From an uncultured Eubacterium sp. (GTDB lineage Bacteria; Bacillota_A; Clostridia; Lachnospirales; Lachnospiraceae), in the NCBI GenBank assembly GCA_910589045.1, contig CAJUSH010000004.1, positions 12,771 to 76,770 on the forward strand: a stretch of 64,000 nt of DNA, given 5' to 3'. This document shows, piece by piece, positions 26,534-36,027 of the stretch. Position 1 is the stretch's first letter. Each line of letters opens with the position of its first letter. The position numbers and the translations under genes were made by a program. The notes below the pieces were generated by a model. It did no database searches and was not told the origin of the DNA. It saw only the letters and a list, made by a program, of their open reading frames with translations.

Positions 26534-27571
26534 ATGGGAAACAGCGTAAAAGAAAGAATGGCAGAAAACAGCAGAGTAAGAGTGCAGAATACAACATGTA
26601 AATTTCCTAATAATATGTTACTGGAGACAACGAATATCTGTAATCATGCATGTTTAATATGTGCAAATTCAAAAGGAACAAAAAAGAAAGGTATGATAGA
26701 CAGACACTTCGCAAAAAAAATATTAAAAGAAGCATATGATTTGGGAACCCGTGAGGTTGGGTTTTATGGAATGGGCGAGCCTTTATTAGATAAAAATCTG
26801 GATGAATATATTGCATATGCAAAGCAGCTTGGTTATGAGTATGTCTATATTACGACAAATGGAGTGCTTCTATCAAGAGAACGGGCGGTAGCCTTGATTG
26901 AAGCAGGGATAGACAGCATTAAATTTTCGATAAATGCTGCAAGTGCAAAGGATTATTATTTGGTACATGGTAAAGATGAGTTTGATATTGTGATACAAAA
27001 TCTAATCGATCTGGATACTTTGCGCAAGAAGCAGGAACGGAAGATTTCATTATATATTTCTTACATTGCGACGCGTTATACGGCTTCGGATGAAAATGGC
27101 TTCAGGTTGAACTATCAGAAATATGTGGATGATATTGTTTTTATTGATTGTAAATCAGCGGGAGATATGGCAGATGAGATCAACCGTCATCTGTCTGTCA
27201 GACAGGAATATGAAGAGCCATTTGAAAATGGTATTTGTCCAATGATATTTAATAAGCTGCATATTACATATGAGGGCTATTTGTCTATGTGCTGTGATGA
27301 TCTTCAAAATTATCTCGTTGTGGCAGACTTAAATGAAGAGGGTCTTTGGGAAGCATGGAATAATCATTATGCACAAGATTTGCGCAGACGTCATTTAGAG
27401 CACCGTCTGGAAGGAACAAGATGCTTTAATTGTATGAATAATTGTAGTGCGGTGGTTGAACCGTTAAGACAGGAACTGGCAGTGTTATATGACAAGGAGC
27501 GCTGGAATAAGGAGAGTGAGATTAAAGAGCGGATTCAAATGTGGCAAAGAGGATTTGATGATGGAAAATAA
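26534..27571 (+). CDS. radical SAM / SPASM domain protein
   Basis: A 345-residue radical SAM enzyme with the motif C36xxxC40xxC43 (CNHACLIC), the FYGMGEPLLD glycine-rich strand, TTNGVLL, and a C-terminal SPASM-like region (CPMIFNKLHITYEGYLSMCCDD, later RCFNCMNNCS) that would hold auxiliary iron-sulphur clusters. SPASM enzymes modify peptides or small molecules. It starts directly after the cytidylyltransferase stop (TAAATG) with AGGAGG upstream. It belongs to a different subfamily from the radical SAM gene at 20281. The substrate is unknown. Confidence 0.8.
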   Translation: MGNSVKERMAENSRVRVQNTTCKFPNNMLLETTNICNHACLICANSKGTKKKGMIDRHFAKKILKEAYDLGTREVGFYGMGEPLLDKNLDEYIAYAKQLGYEYVYITTNGVLLSRERAVALIEAGIDSIKFSINAASAKDYYLVHGKDEFDIVIQNLIDLDTLRKKQERKISLYISYIATRYTASDENGFRLNYQKYVDDIVFIDCKSAGDMADEINRHLSVRQEYEEPFENGICPMIFNKLHITYEGYLSMCCDDLQNYLVVADLNEEGLWEAWNNHYAQDLRRRHLEHRLEGTRCFNCMNNCSAVVEPLRQELAVLYDKERWNKESEIKERIQMWQRGFDDGK

Positions 27572-28559
27572 ATCTTTGCAAAATAAGCTGCATGTTGTGA
27601 TGTATCATTATACGAGGGATTTGGCACACAGCCGTTATGCAAAGATTAAAGGTCTGGATATTTCGCTTTTTCGGGAACAAATAATATATTTGAAGCAAAT
27701 GTTTCATATTGTGACGATGGAAGAAGTAATCGATGCGAAAAAGGGTTTGTATGATTTGCCGGAGAATGCATTATTGTTGACTTTTGACGATGGTTATATT
27801 GATAACTACATATATGCATTACCGATTCTAGAGGAAGAGAAAGTACAGGGATCATTTTTTATTCCAGGAAAAACATTTGCAGAGCATCAATTGTTGGATG
27901 TAAATAAAATTCATTATATTTTAGCTTGTGCAAATCAGACTAATTTGCTGACAGATATTTTTGAAAAAATGAATTATTACAGGGGAAAGGAATTTAATTT
28001 TCCAGATAATGAGGATCTTTACGCACAGTATGGGGCGAGAAAGGGAAGATTTGATTCAAGAGAGGTGCTTTTTGTAAAGGCCATGTTGCAAACCGTATTG
28101 CCGGAAAATGTAAGGAATCAGATCAGCAGCGACCTTTTGAAAAAATATGTTGGAGCGAGCGAGGAGCAACTGGCCTATGAATTGTACATGACAAGAGATC
28201 AGATTCGACTGATGAAGCGGCATGGCATGTACATAGGAATTCATGGATATGATCATTACTGGCTTGCAAATTTATCTGAACAGAAAATGAAAACCGATAT
28301 TGACAGGGCGTTGGATGTAATGGGGGAGTTTATAGACAGGCAGGCATGGGTGATCAATTATCCGTATGGCAATTATGATGAGCGTGTTATCGCGCATATC
28401 AAAAGGCAGGGGTGCTGCCTTGGATTTACTACGGAGGTCAGGGTTGCTGATTTAAATAGAGATAATCGTTACAAGTTACCGCGGCTAGACTGCAATGATT
28501 TTCCTCCAAAAAGTGAAAATTATAAAAAGATACAGACATGTAAGTTTCAGGAGGGCTAA
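27558..28559 (+). CDS. polysaccharide deacetylase (NodB homology) protein
   Basis: A 333-residue carbohydrate esterase family 4-like protein. The first metal motif is LLTFDDGYIDNY, the second is GIHGYDHYW (HxxxH-like), and the third is NYPYGNYDERV. It has no signal peptide or membrane segment, so it acts inside the cell, unlike peptidoglycan or chitin deacetylases; a sugar intermediate or carrier-bound glycan is a likelier target. The start is ATG 27558 or the adjacent ATG 27561, with AGAGG 5-8 bases upstream, overlapping the previous gene by 14 bases. Confidence 0.77.
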   Translation: MMENKSLQNKLHVVMYHYTRDLAHSRYAKIKGLDISLFREQIIYLKQMFHIVTMEEVIDAKKGLYDLPENALLLTFDDGYIDNYIYALPILEEEKVQGSFFIPGKTFAEHQLLDVNKIHYILACANQTNLLTDIFEKMNYYRGKEFNFPDNEDLYAQYGARKGRFDSREVLFVKAMLQTVLPENVRNQISSDLLKKYVGASEEQLAYELYMTRDQIRLMKRHGMYIGIHGYDHYWLANLSEQKMKTDIDRALDVMGEFIDRQAWVINYPYGNYDERVIAHIKRQGCCLGFTTEVRVADLNRDNRYKLPRLDCNDFPPKSENYKKIQTCKFQEG

Positions 28560-28561
28560 GA

Positions 28562-30097
28562 ATGCAGACAAATGTATTAGAATGGCTTGAAAATAGTAGC
28601 CAAAGGTTTGCGGATAAGTTGGCAATTTGTGATGAGTGGGAAGGAATAACATACCGGCAATATCACGACCGAGCAGTCGGATTGGCGAAAGCGATTATTG
28701 ATGGCGGAACAGACAGCAGACAGTCGGTTGTTGTTTATTTAGAAAAGAGTGTAAAGGTTTTGGTGTCTTTTATGGGAATTGCTTATGCAGGGGATTTTTA
28801 TTCGCCGATTGACGTAGAAATGCCAAAACAGCGTGTAAATAAAATATTGGAAGTGTTGCAGCCAAAAATAGTTATTACTTCAAGAAAATTGAAAAGTGAA
28901 TTTGAAAATTTCAATTATGAAGGAGAATACATTATATATGAGGATGTAATGGCTGTATCAGAAGACGAGTCTGTCAATAGAAGAAAGAATAGGATCGTCG
29001 ATACAGATTTGTTGTATGTACTTTTTACTTCCGGTTCAACCGGAACGCCAAAAGGGGTCTGCATAAATCATAGGGGAGTTGTTGACTGTATTGATTGGTT
29101 TGTTGAAACATTTCATATTTGTTCGCAGGACAGCTTTGGGAACCAGGCTCCGTTTTATTTTGACGCTTCCGTTCCAGACATTTATTTAAGTATGAAAGCA
29201 GGATCAACCTTACATTTGATTCCCAAGGAATTGTTTGCACAGCCAGTGCGTTTGCTTTCGTTTTTGAAACAAAAACAAATAAATACAATTATATGGGTGC
29301 CGTCTGCTCTTATCATTGTTTCAAAATTAAAGGCATTTCGAAGTGTAGATCTTTCGGACACGTTAAGAAACGTTATTTTTTGCGGAGAGGTTATGCCAAA
29401 CAAACAATTAAATGTATGGAGAACGTATTTGCCGGATGTGACATATGCAAATTTATATGGTCCGACAGAAGCAATTTACGCATGCACTTATTACATCATT
29501 GATCGTGAGTTTCAGGATTGCGAAGCGCTTCCAATTGGGTTCCCGATGAAAAATACGGATATTATAGTCTTGGATGAAGCAGATCAGTTGATAAGAGAAT
29601 CAGGGAAAGTGGGGGAGCTTTGTGTAAGAGGAACTGGTGTATCGGTGGGATACTATCATAATCCTGAAAAGACAAAGGAAATGTTTGTTCAAAATCCGTT
29701 GAACCATGCATATGAAGAAAAAATTTATCGGACAGGTGATTTAGCCTCTTATAACGAATATGGAGAATTGGTTTATTTATCCAGAAAAGATTTCCAGATC
29801 AAGCATCTTGGACACAGGATTGAGCTTGGAGAAATTGAAATGGCTGTTTCATCTCTTTCGGGAGTGACGAGCTGTTGTTGTTTATACGATGAAAAACGCA
29901 GACGGATTTGTTTGTTTTTGGACAAAGATATTTTGAAAAAAGAACTGTATGCCAAACTGAAACGTATGCTTCCTGAATATATGCTGCCCGGTAAGGTTGT
30001 ATATATGGAGGATATGCCCTTGAATGCGAACGGAAAAATTGATAGGGTGAAATTGAAAGAATATTTACAGGAAGAGGGAAATTCTTTTGGAGGATAA
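28562..30097 (+). CDS. amino acid adenylation (AMP-forming) enzyme
   Basis: A 511-residue stand-alone adenylation domain of the NRPS/acyl-CoA synthetase superfamily. Core motifs: LFTSGSTGTPKGV (A3), NLYGPTEA (A5), YRTGDLA (A7), RKDFQIKHLGHRIELGEIE (A8) and LNANGKIDR (A10 lysine). It activates an amino or other carboxylic acid with ATP and loads it onto a carrier protein, encoded five bases downstream. The next gene is acyltransferase-like, so the three together probably build an acyl or aminoacyl group and pass it to a sugar amine. The substrate specificity was not predicted. Confidence 0.86.
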   Translation: MQTNVLEWLENSSQRFADKLAICDEWEGITYRQYHDRAVGLAKAIIDGGTDSRQSVVVYLEKSVKVLVSFMGIAYAGDFYSPIDVEMPKQRVNKILEVLQPKIVITSRKLKSEFENFNYEGEYIIYEDVMAVSEDESVNRRKNRIVDTDLLYVLFTSGSTGTPKGVCINHRGVVDCIDWFVETFHICSQDSFGNQAPFYFDASVPDIYLSMKAGSTLHLIPKELFAQPVRLLSFLKQKQINTIIWVPSALIIVSKLKAFRSVDLSDTLRNVIFCGEVMPNKQLNVWRTYLPDVTYANLYGPTEAIYACTYYIIDREFQDCEALPIGFPMKNTDIIVLDEADQLIRESGKVGELCVRGTGVSVGYYHNPEKTKEMFVQNPLNHAYEEKIYRTGDLASYNEYGELVYLSRKDFQIKHLGHRIELGEIEMAVSSLSGVTSCCCLYDEKRRRICLFLDKDILKKELYAKLKRMLPEYMLPGKVVYMEDMPLNANGKIDRVKLKEYLQEEGNSFGG

Positions 30098-30102
30098 AAA
30101 TA

Positions 30103-30345
30103 ATGGAAGAAAAAATGAAAGAAATTTTAAAAGAAATCAATGAAGAAATTCTTAATTATAAAGGTGAAAATCTTTATAAGGATGGCCTGCTAGACTCTAT
30201 TGAGGTCGTTGAACTCGTTGCGCAAATAGAAGAAGCTTTTGGCATTGATATTGCTCCTGATTTAGTCGTATTAGAAAATTTTGCAAATGAGGATGCAATT
30301 TTTAATTTTATAAGGAAGGTTTTGGAGGAATCACATGCGGGATGA
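30103..30345 (+). CDS. acyl/peptidyl carrier protein
   Basis: An 80-residue carrier protein. The phosphopantetheine attachment serine is S32 in the motif DGLLDSIEVVEL. The sequence is acidic and helical, with the usual FGIDI third-helix region. It is encoded between an adenylation enzyme and an acyltransferase-like protein, so it is the dedicated carrier of that pathway rather than the fatty-acid ACP. It starts five bases after the adenylation gene, with GGAGG upstream, and overlaps the next gene by 11 bases. Confidence 0.88.
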   Translation: MEEKMKEILKEINEEILNYKGENLYKDGLLDSIEVVELVAQIEEAFGIDIAPDLVVLENFANEDAIFNFIRKVLEESHAG

Positions 30346-31345
30346 TATCTTAATACGTCAGGCATCCATGGACGAGATAGACAGGGTGATGCTATTTCTG
30401 AAGGAAAATTGGGGCGAAAAGCATGTGATGGCGAATAGCAAGGAGCTTATGAGTTATGAGCATGCATGGAACGGCGAGTTTACATATATGATAGCAGAGG
30501 ACTGCACAACGAAAAAAATATATGGCGTATACGGTTATTTACCGTATTCTAACGAGCGGCCATGTGACATGGGAGGAGGAATTTGGAAGGTTATTCAAAG
30601 TCCGCGGTTTATGCTCGGAATAGAACTTTTCAAATATGTCCAAGATCATACAAGATGCAGGATGTTTGCGGATTGTGGGGCGAATCTAAAGACAAGAGGA
30701 CATAGAGAGCTGGTTGGACATGTGAATGCTCAATTAGATCAGTATTACAGATTGAACCTAAAAAAAGAGATTTTCTCGATCGCAGTAATCAATGTTAAAA
30801 AGATACCGGAAAAACAAACGGATCTTTCCTGCAAACTGATTAGATTAGAAACGGCAGATAAATTTAAAAAGCTTTTTGATGTATCGCAATATAAGGATGT
30901 TTTGCCATATAAGGATAATGATTATATAGAGCATCGCTATTACAGACACATTAAATATCAGTATACGGTTTTGGGAATTGACCATAACGGAAAGACGGAG
31001 GCAGTAATTATCGGGAGAGATTTTACTGCAAATGGGAAAAAAGTGTTTCGTATCATTGATTTTTTGGGTGATGAAGATTTTTTTGCGGGAACATTTGATG
31101 CATGGGAAATGTTTTTGTCTGAAGGAGACTATGAATATGTGGATTTTTACGAGTATGGGTTAGCCCCTGAGAATCTGATGCGTGCAGGATTTTTTAGGAG
31201 AGAAGAAGATGACATAAATATTATTCCCAATTACTTTGAGCCTTTTGAGCAGAGGAATATTGAGATTTATATATCTACAAATATTCATGGAAAATTCAGA
31301 ATGTTCAAGGGAGATGGGGATCAGGACAGACCAAATTGTTTGTGA
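30335..31345 (+). CDS. GNAT-like acyltransferase, candidate carrier-dependent transferase
   Basis: A 336-residue protein that looks like two GNAT-type halves. It opens ILIRQASMDEIDRVMLFLKENW, followed by MIAEDCTTKKIYGVYGYLPY, and has a second half with YTVLGIDHNGKTEAVIIGRDF. I do not find the classical acetyl-CoA P-loop. Placed next to an adenylation enzyme and carrier protein, it is a good candidate to move the acyl group from the carrier to a sugar amine. This is inference from context; similar proteins of unknown function occur in other polysaccharide loci. The start overlaps the carrier gene with GGAGG upstream. Confidence 0.55.
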   Translation: MRDDILIRQASMDEIDRVMLFLKENWGEKHVMANSKELMSYEHAWNGEFTYMIAEDCTTKKIYGVYGYLPYSNERPCDMGGGIWKVIQSPRFMLGIELFKYVQDHTRCRMFADCGANLKTRGHRELVGHVNAQLDQYYRLNLKKEIFSIAVINVKKIPEKQTDLSCKLIRLETADKFKKLFDVSQYKDVLPYKDNDYIEHRYYRHIKYQYTVLGIDHNGKTEAVIIGRDFTANGKKVFRIIDFLGDEDFFAGTFDAWEMFLSEGDYEYVDFYEYGLAPENLMRAGFFRREEDDINIIPNYFEPFEQRNIEIYISTNIHGKFRMFKGDGDQDRPNCL

Positions 31346-31398
31346 CATGTTTGAAGGGTTATTGAATAAAAAGGTTTAGAGGGGAGGAAATTTGAAAG

Positions 31399-32109
31399 AT
31401 GGATTTGGAAGGAATGAAACAGGGAATTTGGAACGAAGCATACAATATGGGAGGGAATATTGTTTTTTATCCGCATGAGGAAATCGTGCGTTTTTTGAAT
31501 AAATATGTCCGAAAGAGAATCGGAATCTCTGATTTTACAAATATTATGCCACTGATGGATGCTGAATGGGCGAGTTTTGCAAGCCTGGATTTAGGATGCG
31601 GGATTGGAAGACATGTAAAGCTTTTGGAGGAGTTTGGGTTAAACCCATATGGAATTGATTTATCGGGCGAGGCAGTTGAAGAGGGACAGAAATGGATGCG
31701 CGTTTTGGGTAAAGATTCACTTGTAGACAAAATGATTGTCGGGAGTGCCACTGATTTGCCTTACGAGGATGAATTTTTTAATATCTGTGTGTCACATAGT
31801 GTGTTGGATTGTATGGCAAGAAGTCTGGCGAAGAAAGGCATAAAGGAAGCGTTTCGTGTATTAAAAAGGAGAGGCATGATGTATTTGGATTTTTATATGG
31901 ACGATCAAAAGGGTGACTGTGATGAGCTGTCACAGACGGGATTTGATAAGGGCACGATAAAATCTTATTTTACGGTAAAAAGTATAAAAGAGCTTATCGG
32001 TGACCTGGCAGATATCCGCGAATTTAAAATTATACGTGCGACGGATGCGGATGGAAATGATATTCCATATGGCTGCAGGGCACATTTGATTATACAAAAA
32101 AGAGCTTAG
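31399..32109 (+). CDS. class I SAM-dependent methyltransferase
   Basis: A 236-residue methyltransferase with the SAM-binding motif LDLGCGIGRHVKLLEEFG followed by YGIDLSGEAVEEG, an Asp-containing motif II region and FRVLKRRGMMYLDFY. It resembles the Methyltransf_11 group. A GGGGAGG lies upstream of ATG 31399 after a 53-base gap. In this cluster it probably O- or N-methylates a sugar. The target is not known. Confidence 0.8.
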   Translation: MDLEGMKQGIWNEAYNMGGNIVFYPHEEIVRFLNKYVRKRIGISDFTNIMPLMDAEWASFASLDLGCGIGRHVKLLEEFGLNPYGIDLSGEAVEEGQKWMRVLGKDSLVDKMIVGSATDLPYEDEFFNICVSHSVLDCMARSLAKKGIKEAFRVLKRRGMMYLDFYMDDQKGDCDELSQTGFDKGTIKSYFTVKSIKELIGDLADIREFKIIRATDADGNDIPYGCRAHLIIQKRA

Positions 32110-32125
32110 GGAAGAGGAATAAGGA

Positions 32126-33367
32126 ATGATTCGACCTAGAATATCCGTAATTATTACGGTTTTCAACATTGAAAAATACATAGAGGAATGCCTTGACAGT
32201 GTGTTAAATCAGACGATGAGAGAAATAGAGGTAATTTGTATTGATGATGCCTCTACAGACCATTCATTGGACATTTTGAATGCGTATGCAGTCAGAGATC
32301 AGAGGGTGAAGGTTATTGCTCAAACGGAAAGTATCGGGCCTTCTACGGCAAGAAATATTGGATACAGGCACGCAAAAGGAGAATATGTATATCAGATTGA
32401 CGGAGACGATTATATTGTGGAAGGCGCTTTAGAGCGTATGTATACCTGTGCATCAGAAAACAAATTGGATTTTCTAACATTTTCTGCGGACGCGTTTGCC
32501 GAGACGGAAGAAATTTCAAAGGAAGTTTTCAGCTCTTTAAATCTTTATATCAGAACCGGAAGATATAGCGGTGTGATGAGTGGAATGGAGCTTTTTACAC
32601 AATGCATTTTCAACGGAGATTTTCTGGGAAATTTATGTTGCATATTTTTAAGCAAGGATTTTTTTGATTCTGAAAATATGTATTTAGTAGACGGCTTATA
32701 TGCCTCTGCGGACAATAATTTTTTGTTTTATCTGAATGCAAAAAGGGTGATGTGCATTCCTGACGTACTGTATATGAGGAGATTTCGGGAAAATTCCATT
32801 GTCACATCAAAAAAGTCGCTCATTAAATTTGAAAGTATTTTGACGCAATATATATATGAAATTAGTTTGTGGAATCAGAAAAGCTTTGAGCGGCTGACAG
32901 AAGATGCACTGGAAAAGTATTTTGCAAGGAACTGGAAAGGTGTTTTGAAGGCATATGAAAAAGTAGTGGATAAGGATGTTGCATTGAGATTATTACCAGA
33001 ACACAAATTGGCAAAATTTGTTTATGAATATTGTATTAAAGAAGGCAATGCATATTGGATAAGTCAAACAGATGAGACAATTGCAAAGATACGGAGATAT
33101 AAGGACATTATCGTATACGGTGCGGCAGATATTGCGAGAGAAGTAAAGAGAGTATTAGATAAAAACAAAATTTCTAATTATGTTTTTGCGGTAAGCGATA
33201 ATGCGAACGAAAAGAGTTTTGCAGGGGAAAAAATATACAATATTAACGACTTAAAATGCAAAAAAGAAAACGCTATCGTAATTGTGGCCGCGAGTAAACG
33301 ACATCATGCGGCAATAAAAGAAAGATTACAGACATTAGGGTTTAAAGATATTATTGTAGCGGAATAG
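32126..33367 (+). CDS. family 2 glycosyltransferase with C-terminal Rossmann-like domain
   Basis: A 413-residue protein. The N-terminal GT-A domain has ISVIITVFNIEKYIEECLDSV, CIDDASTD, GPSTARNIG and YQIDGDDY. The C-terminal 90 residues (IIVYGAADIAREVKRVLDK, then VFAVSDNA and VIVAASKRHHAAI) are the accessory Rossmann-like domain found at the N-terminus of several neighbours. The fusion order is reversed here, which suggests the module is shuffled freely between enzymes. There is no transmembrane segment. The acceptor is unknown. Confidence 0.8.
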   Translation: MIRPRISVIITVFNIEKYIEECLDSVLNQTMREIEVICIDDASTDHSLDILNAYAVRDQRVKVIAQTESIGPSTARNIGYRHAKGEYVYQIDGDDYIVEGALERMYTCASENKLDFLTFSADAFAETEEISKEVFSSLNLYIRTGRYSGVMSGMELFTQCIFNGDFLGNLCCIFLSKDFFDSENMYLVDGLYASADNNFLFYLNAKRVMCIPDVLYMRRFRENSIVTSKKSLIKFESILTQYIYEISLWNQKSFERLTEDALEKYFARNWKGVLKAYEKVVDKDVALRLLPEHKLAKFVYEYCIKEGNAYWISQTDETIAKIRRYKDIIVYGAADIAREVKRVLDKNKISNYVFAVSDNANEKSFAGEKIYNINDLKCKKENAIVIVAASKRHHAAIKERLQTLGFKDIIVAE

Positions 33368-33389
33368 AATAAGGAAAGGTAAGGTATAA

Positions 33390-34214
33390 ATGGCGGCAGA
33401 TGAATTAGTTGAAATCATGGAGATTATTGGACGTTTGGATCGACAGAATTATTTGATGGAAAAAAGATACGAGATTCTAAAATCGATGATCTGCGATATA
33501 TATGATGAGATCATATCACAAAAGAAGGTATGCCCGATTTGTAAAAGTGAGATCAGATGCTATATTCCTTATGGAAAGCCGATGCGCTATCACGCGCAGT
33601 GTCCAGTTTGCTTAGGGGCGGAGCGCGAGCGTTTATTAGCAAGATATTTAGATTTGTATTGGGGAAGCAAAATTGCCCATAATGTGGATAGGGAGGGTGG
33701 CAAAGTCAAGTTGCTGCATTTTGCTCCAGAGTTGGGATTTCATCAGCGTTTTCATAATATGGAAGAGGTAGATTATTATCCGGTAGATATCAATGCCGAC
33801 TATCCCTATCACATCGTTCAGACTGTGGATATCACAAATATCCCTTATCCGGATGATTATTTTGATCTTGTTATTTGTTTTCATGTTATGCAGTATGTGG
33901 GAGATGAGAAAACAGCTCTGGAAGAAGTGCGACGTGTATTAAAACATAAAGGGACGGCTATTTTTTGTGATAATATAAACAGCGACTTAACGAAAACCTT
34001 GGAAAAGACGGAATATAATACGCCTGAATTGAGAGAAGAAAAGTATGGTAACAGGCAATATGTGCGGCGATATGGTACAGACTACGCCAAACGACTGGGT
34101 GAGGTTTGGGGGAAAGATCATATTACAACATATAGTGTAAATGAGCTTGATCCGAAAGAAGTGGAGAAATATTATTTGTTGCGTGGCGAAGAGCTTTGTA
34201 TATATAAAAAGTGA
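33390..34214 (+). CDS. SAM-dependent methyltransferase with N-terminal zinc ribbon
   Basis: A 274-residue protein. It carries a CPICKSEIRC and CPVCLG cysteine pair near residues 47-75 that could bind zinc, then a class I methyltransferase core (LLHFAPELGFHQRF, YYPVDINADYP, FDLVICFHVMQYVGDEKTALEEVRRVLK). The SAM motif I is degenerate (HFAPELGF rather than DxGxGxG), as in several methyltransferases of sugar loci. The AAGGT upstream of ATG 33390 is modest. Confidence 0.75.
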   Translation: MAADELVEIMEIIGRLDRQNYLMEKRYEILKSMICDIYDEIISQKKVCPICKSEIRCYIPYGKPMRYHAQCPVCLGAERERLLARYLDLYWGSKIAHNVDREGGKVKLLHFAPELGFHQRFHNMEEVDYYPVDINADYPYHIVQTVDITNIPYPDDYFDLVICFHVMQYVGDEKTALEEVRRVLKHKGTAIFCDNINSDLTKTLEKTEYNTPELREEKYGNRQYVRRYGTDYAKRLGEVWGKDHITTYSVNELDPKEVEKYYLLRGEELCIYKK

Positions 34215-34244
34215 GATGGAATAAACAAGGAGATATAAAAAGAC

Positions 34245-36020
34245 ATGAATCAGAAAGTATTGATATTGGCTCCTCATCCTGACGATGAATTATTGATAGC
34301 GGGAGCGCTGATATATACTTTAAGAAAGAAAAAATATGATATTACCGTAGCCTATTATACAAACGGAGATTCTGTTGCGGTTCAGGGATTTGTCAGAATG
34401 CAGGAGGCGTTGGAGTCTTTAAAGGTGCTGGGTGTCAGTGAGGATCATGCGATATTTTTGGGATATGGCAATAACTGGAAAGGTGGAATGCATGTATATA
34501 ATATGCCGGATGAGACGGAAGCGATGTCTTATGCCGACAGGAAAGAAACCTATTGTATAGACGGGCATCAGGAATACTGTATGAATAAATTCGGGAAGCA
34601 TCATCGATATACGCGTCAGAATATCAAAAAGGATATAAAATCAATGATTCTTGATATTCATGCAGATATTATCATTTGTGTAGACTTTGACTCGCATGCT
34701 GACCACCGGGCGCTTTCCTTGTTCTTTGAAGAGGCAATGGGGGAAATATTAAAGTCGGATGAACGGTATACGCCAATTGTATTAAAGAAATTTGCTTATA
34801 CTGGTGTGAGCAGTGCGAAATGGGATTATTACTCCCTGCCTATGTTAGAAACAAAGCCTGGATATATAAATGAATTTTTAGATGAAAGATATGAATTGGA
34901 TAACCCGATTTATTTGTGGAACGACCGCATACAGTTAAAAATTGATCGGAAGACAAGAACTAGACATATTTGTAGGAATGTGTTATATAAGGCGGCATGT
35001 AAGCATAAATCTCAAAAATTTGATAAGCGTGTAGGGGCATTTGCAAATGCGGATATTGTTTACTGGCAGAGAAGAACGGACAGTATTTCTTATCTGGCAA
35101 CGGTGTCGGCAACATCGGGAAGACCAGAATATGTAAATGATTTCAAAATGATTGACTGTTCAGATATTTTATCTGGTAAAAGGGGAGTAGAAATATTACA
35201 GAATTGCGTATGGATTCCGGATGCAGATGACAATGAAAAAAGATTATTTTTGGATTTTGCAGCACCAGTTCGTATATCAAAAATATATTTATATGAGAAT
35301 TTTCTGCAAGGAGAAAATATTGTGAAAGCGCAGCTTTCTTTTGATACGGGGAAAGTAATCACAGTTGAAAATTTTGATCATAAAGGAAGAAAAACAGAGG
35401 TTATATTTGATACGCAGCACAATGTAAAGCATTTAGAATTTCAAATATTGAAGGGAAGCGGGACAAGCTATGGTTTGACAGAATTGGAAATTTATGAAGA
35501 TGATAATGAGCAGGATATCCCATTGGAGCGTTACCAAAAGTCAGAAAAACAGAGTAGAAGTATTGAGAATGACATAGATATTTTATTTGAAAGAAAATTT
35601 CATAATATAATTGTAGATCACTCTAAAGAAAGTATTTATTATGATATGTATCAGACGCTGATGGGATGGGATACAGTTGGTAATGCAGGGGTTGTAAATT
35701 GGCTAAAGAAAAAGAATTATACAAATATCGCAATATATGGGATGGGAGATTTTGGAAGGAAATTAGAGAAAGATTTGGAGAAAACAGATATTCGTATCAG
35801 ATATGTCATGGATCAATATGCAGGCGGAATGACAGCGTCTGTGCCCATTGTGCGTTCTGATTTATTCATGGAAATGCCGGAAGTGGATGTGATAGTTGTG
35901 ACAGTAACTAGGAGTTATAAGGCAGTAAAGAAAGATTTGATGGAAAAAGGTTGTAATGAAAATAAAATTGTTTCGCTGCAGCAAATAATTTTAGAGGCTA
36001 AGTATTTATTCAGGAGATGA
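34245..36020 (+). CDS. three-domain PIG-L deacetylase protein
   Basis: A 591-residue protein with at least three parts. Residues about 1-200 are a PIG-L (LmbE) zinc deacetylase: LAPHPDDELLIAGAL and the later VDFDSHADHRALS. Residues about 300-425 look like a discoidin/F5-8 type C carbohydrate-binding fold (LDFAAPVRISKIYLYENFL, GLTELEIYED). The C-terminal 100 residues are the recurring Rossmann-like domain (NIAIYGMGDFGRKLEKDLEK, VIVVTVTRSYKAV). PIG-L enzymes remove N-acetyl groups from GlcNAc derivatives. No signal peptide, so the substrate is cytoplasmic. A second deacetylase family (NodB) lies at 27558. Confidence 0.75.
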   Translation: MNQKVLILAPHPDDELLIAGALIYTLRKKKYDITVAYYTNGDSVAVQGFVRMQEALESLKVLGVSEDHAIFLGYGNNWKGGMHVYNMPDETEAMSYADRKETYCIDGHQEYCMNKFGKHHRYTRQNIKKDIKSMILDIHADIIICVDFDSHADHRALSLFFEEAMGEILKSDERYTPIVLKKFAYTGVSSAKWDYYSLPMLETKPGYINEFLDERYELDNPIYLWNDRIQLKIDRKTRTRHICRNVLYKAACKHKSQKFDKRVGAFANADIVYWQRRTDSISYLATVSATSGRPEYVNDFKMIDCSDILSGKRGVEILQNCVWIPDADDNEKRLFLDFAAPVRISKIYLYENFLQGENIVKAQLSFDTGKVITVENFDHKGRKTEVIFDTQHNVKHLEFQILKGSGTSYGLTELEIYEDDNEQDIPLERYQKSEKQSRSIENDIDILFERKFHNIIVDHSKESIYYDMYQTLMGWDTVGNAGVVNWLKKKNYTNIAIYGMGDFGRKLEKDLEKTDIRIRYVMDQYAGGMTASVPIVRSDLFMEMPEVDVIVVTVTRSYKAVKKDLMEKGCNENKIVSLQQIILEAKYLFRR

Positions 36021-36027
36021 TGTTATT

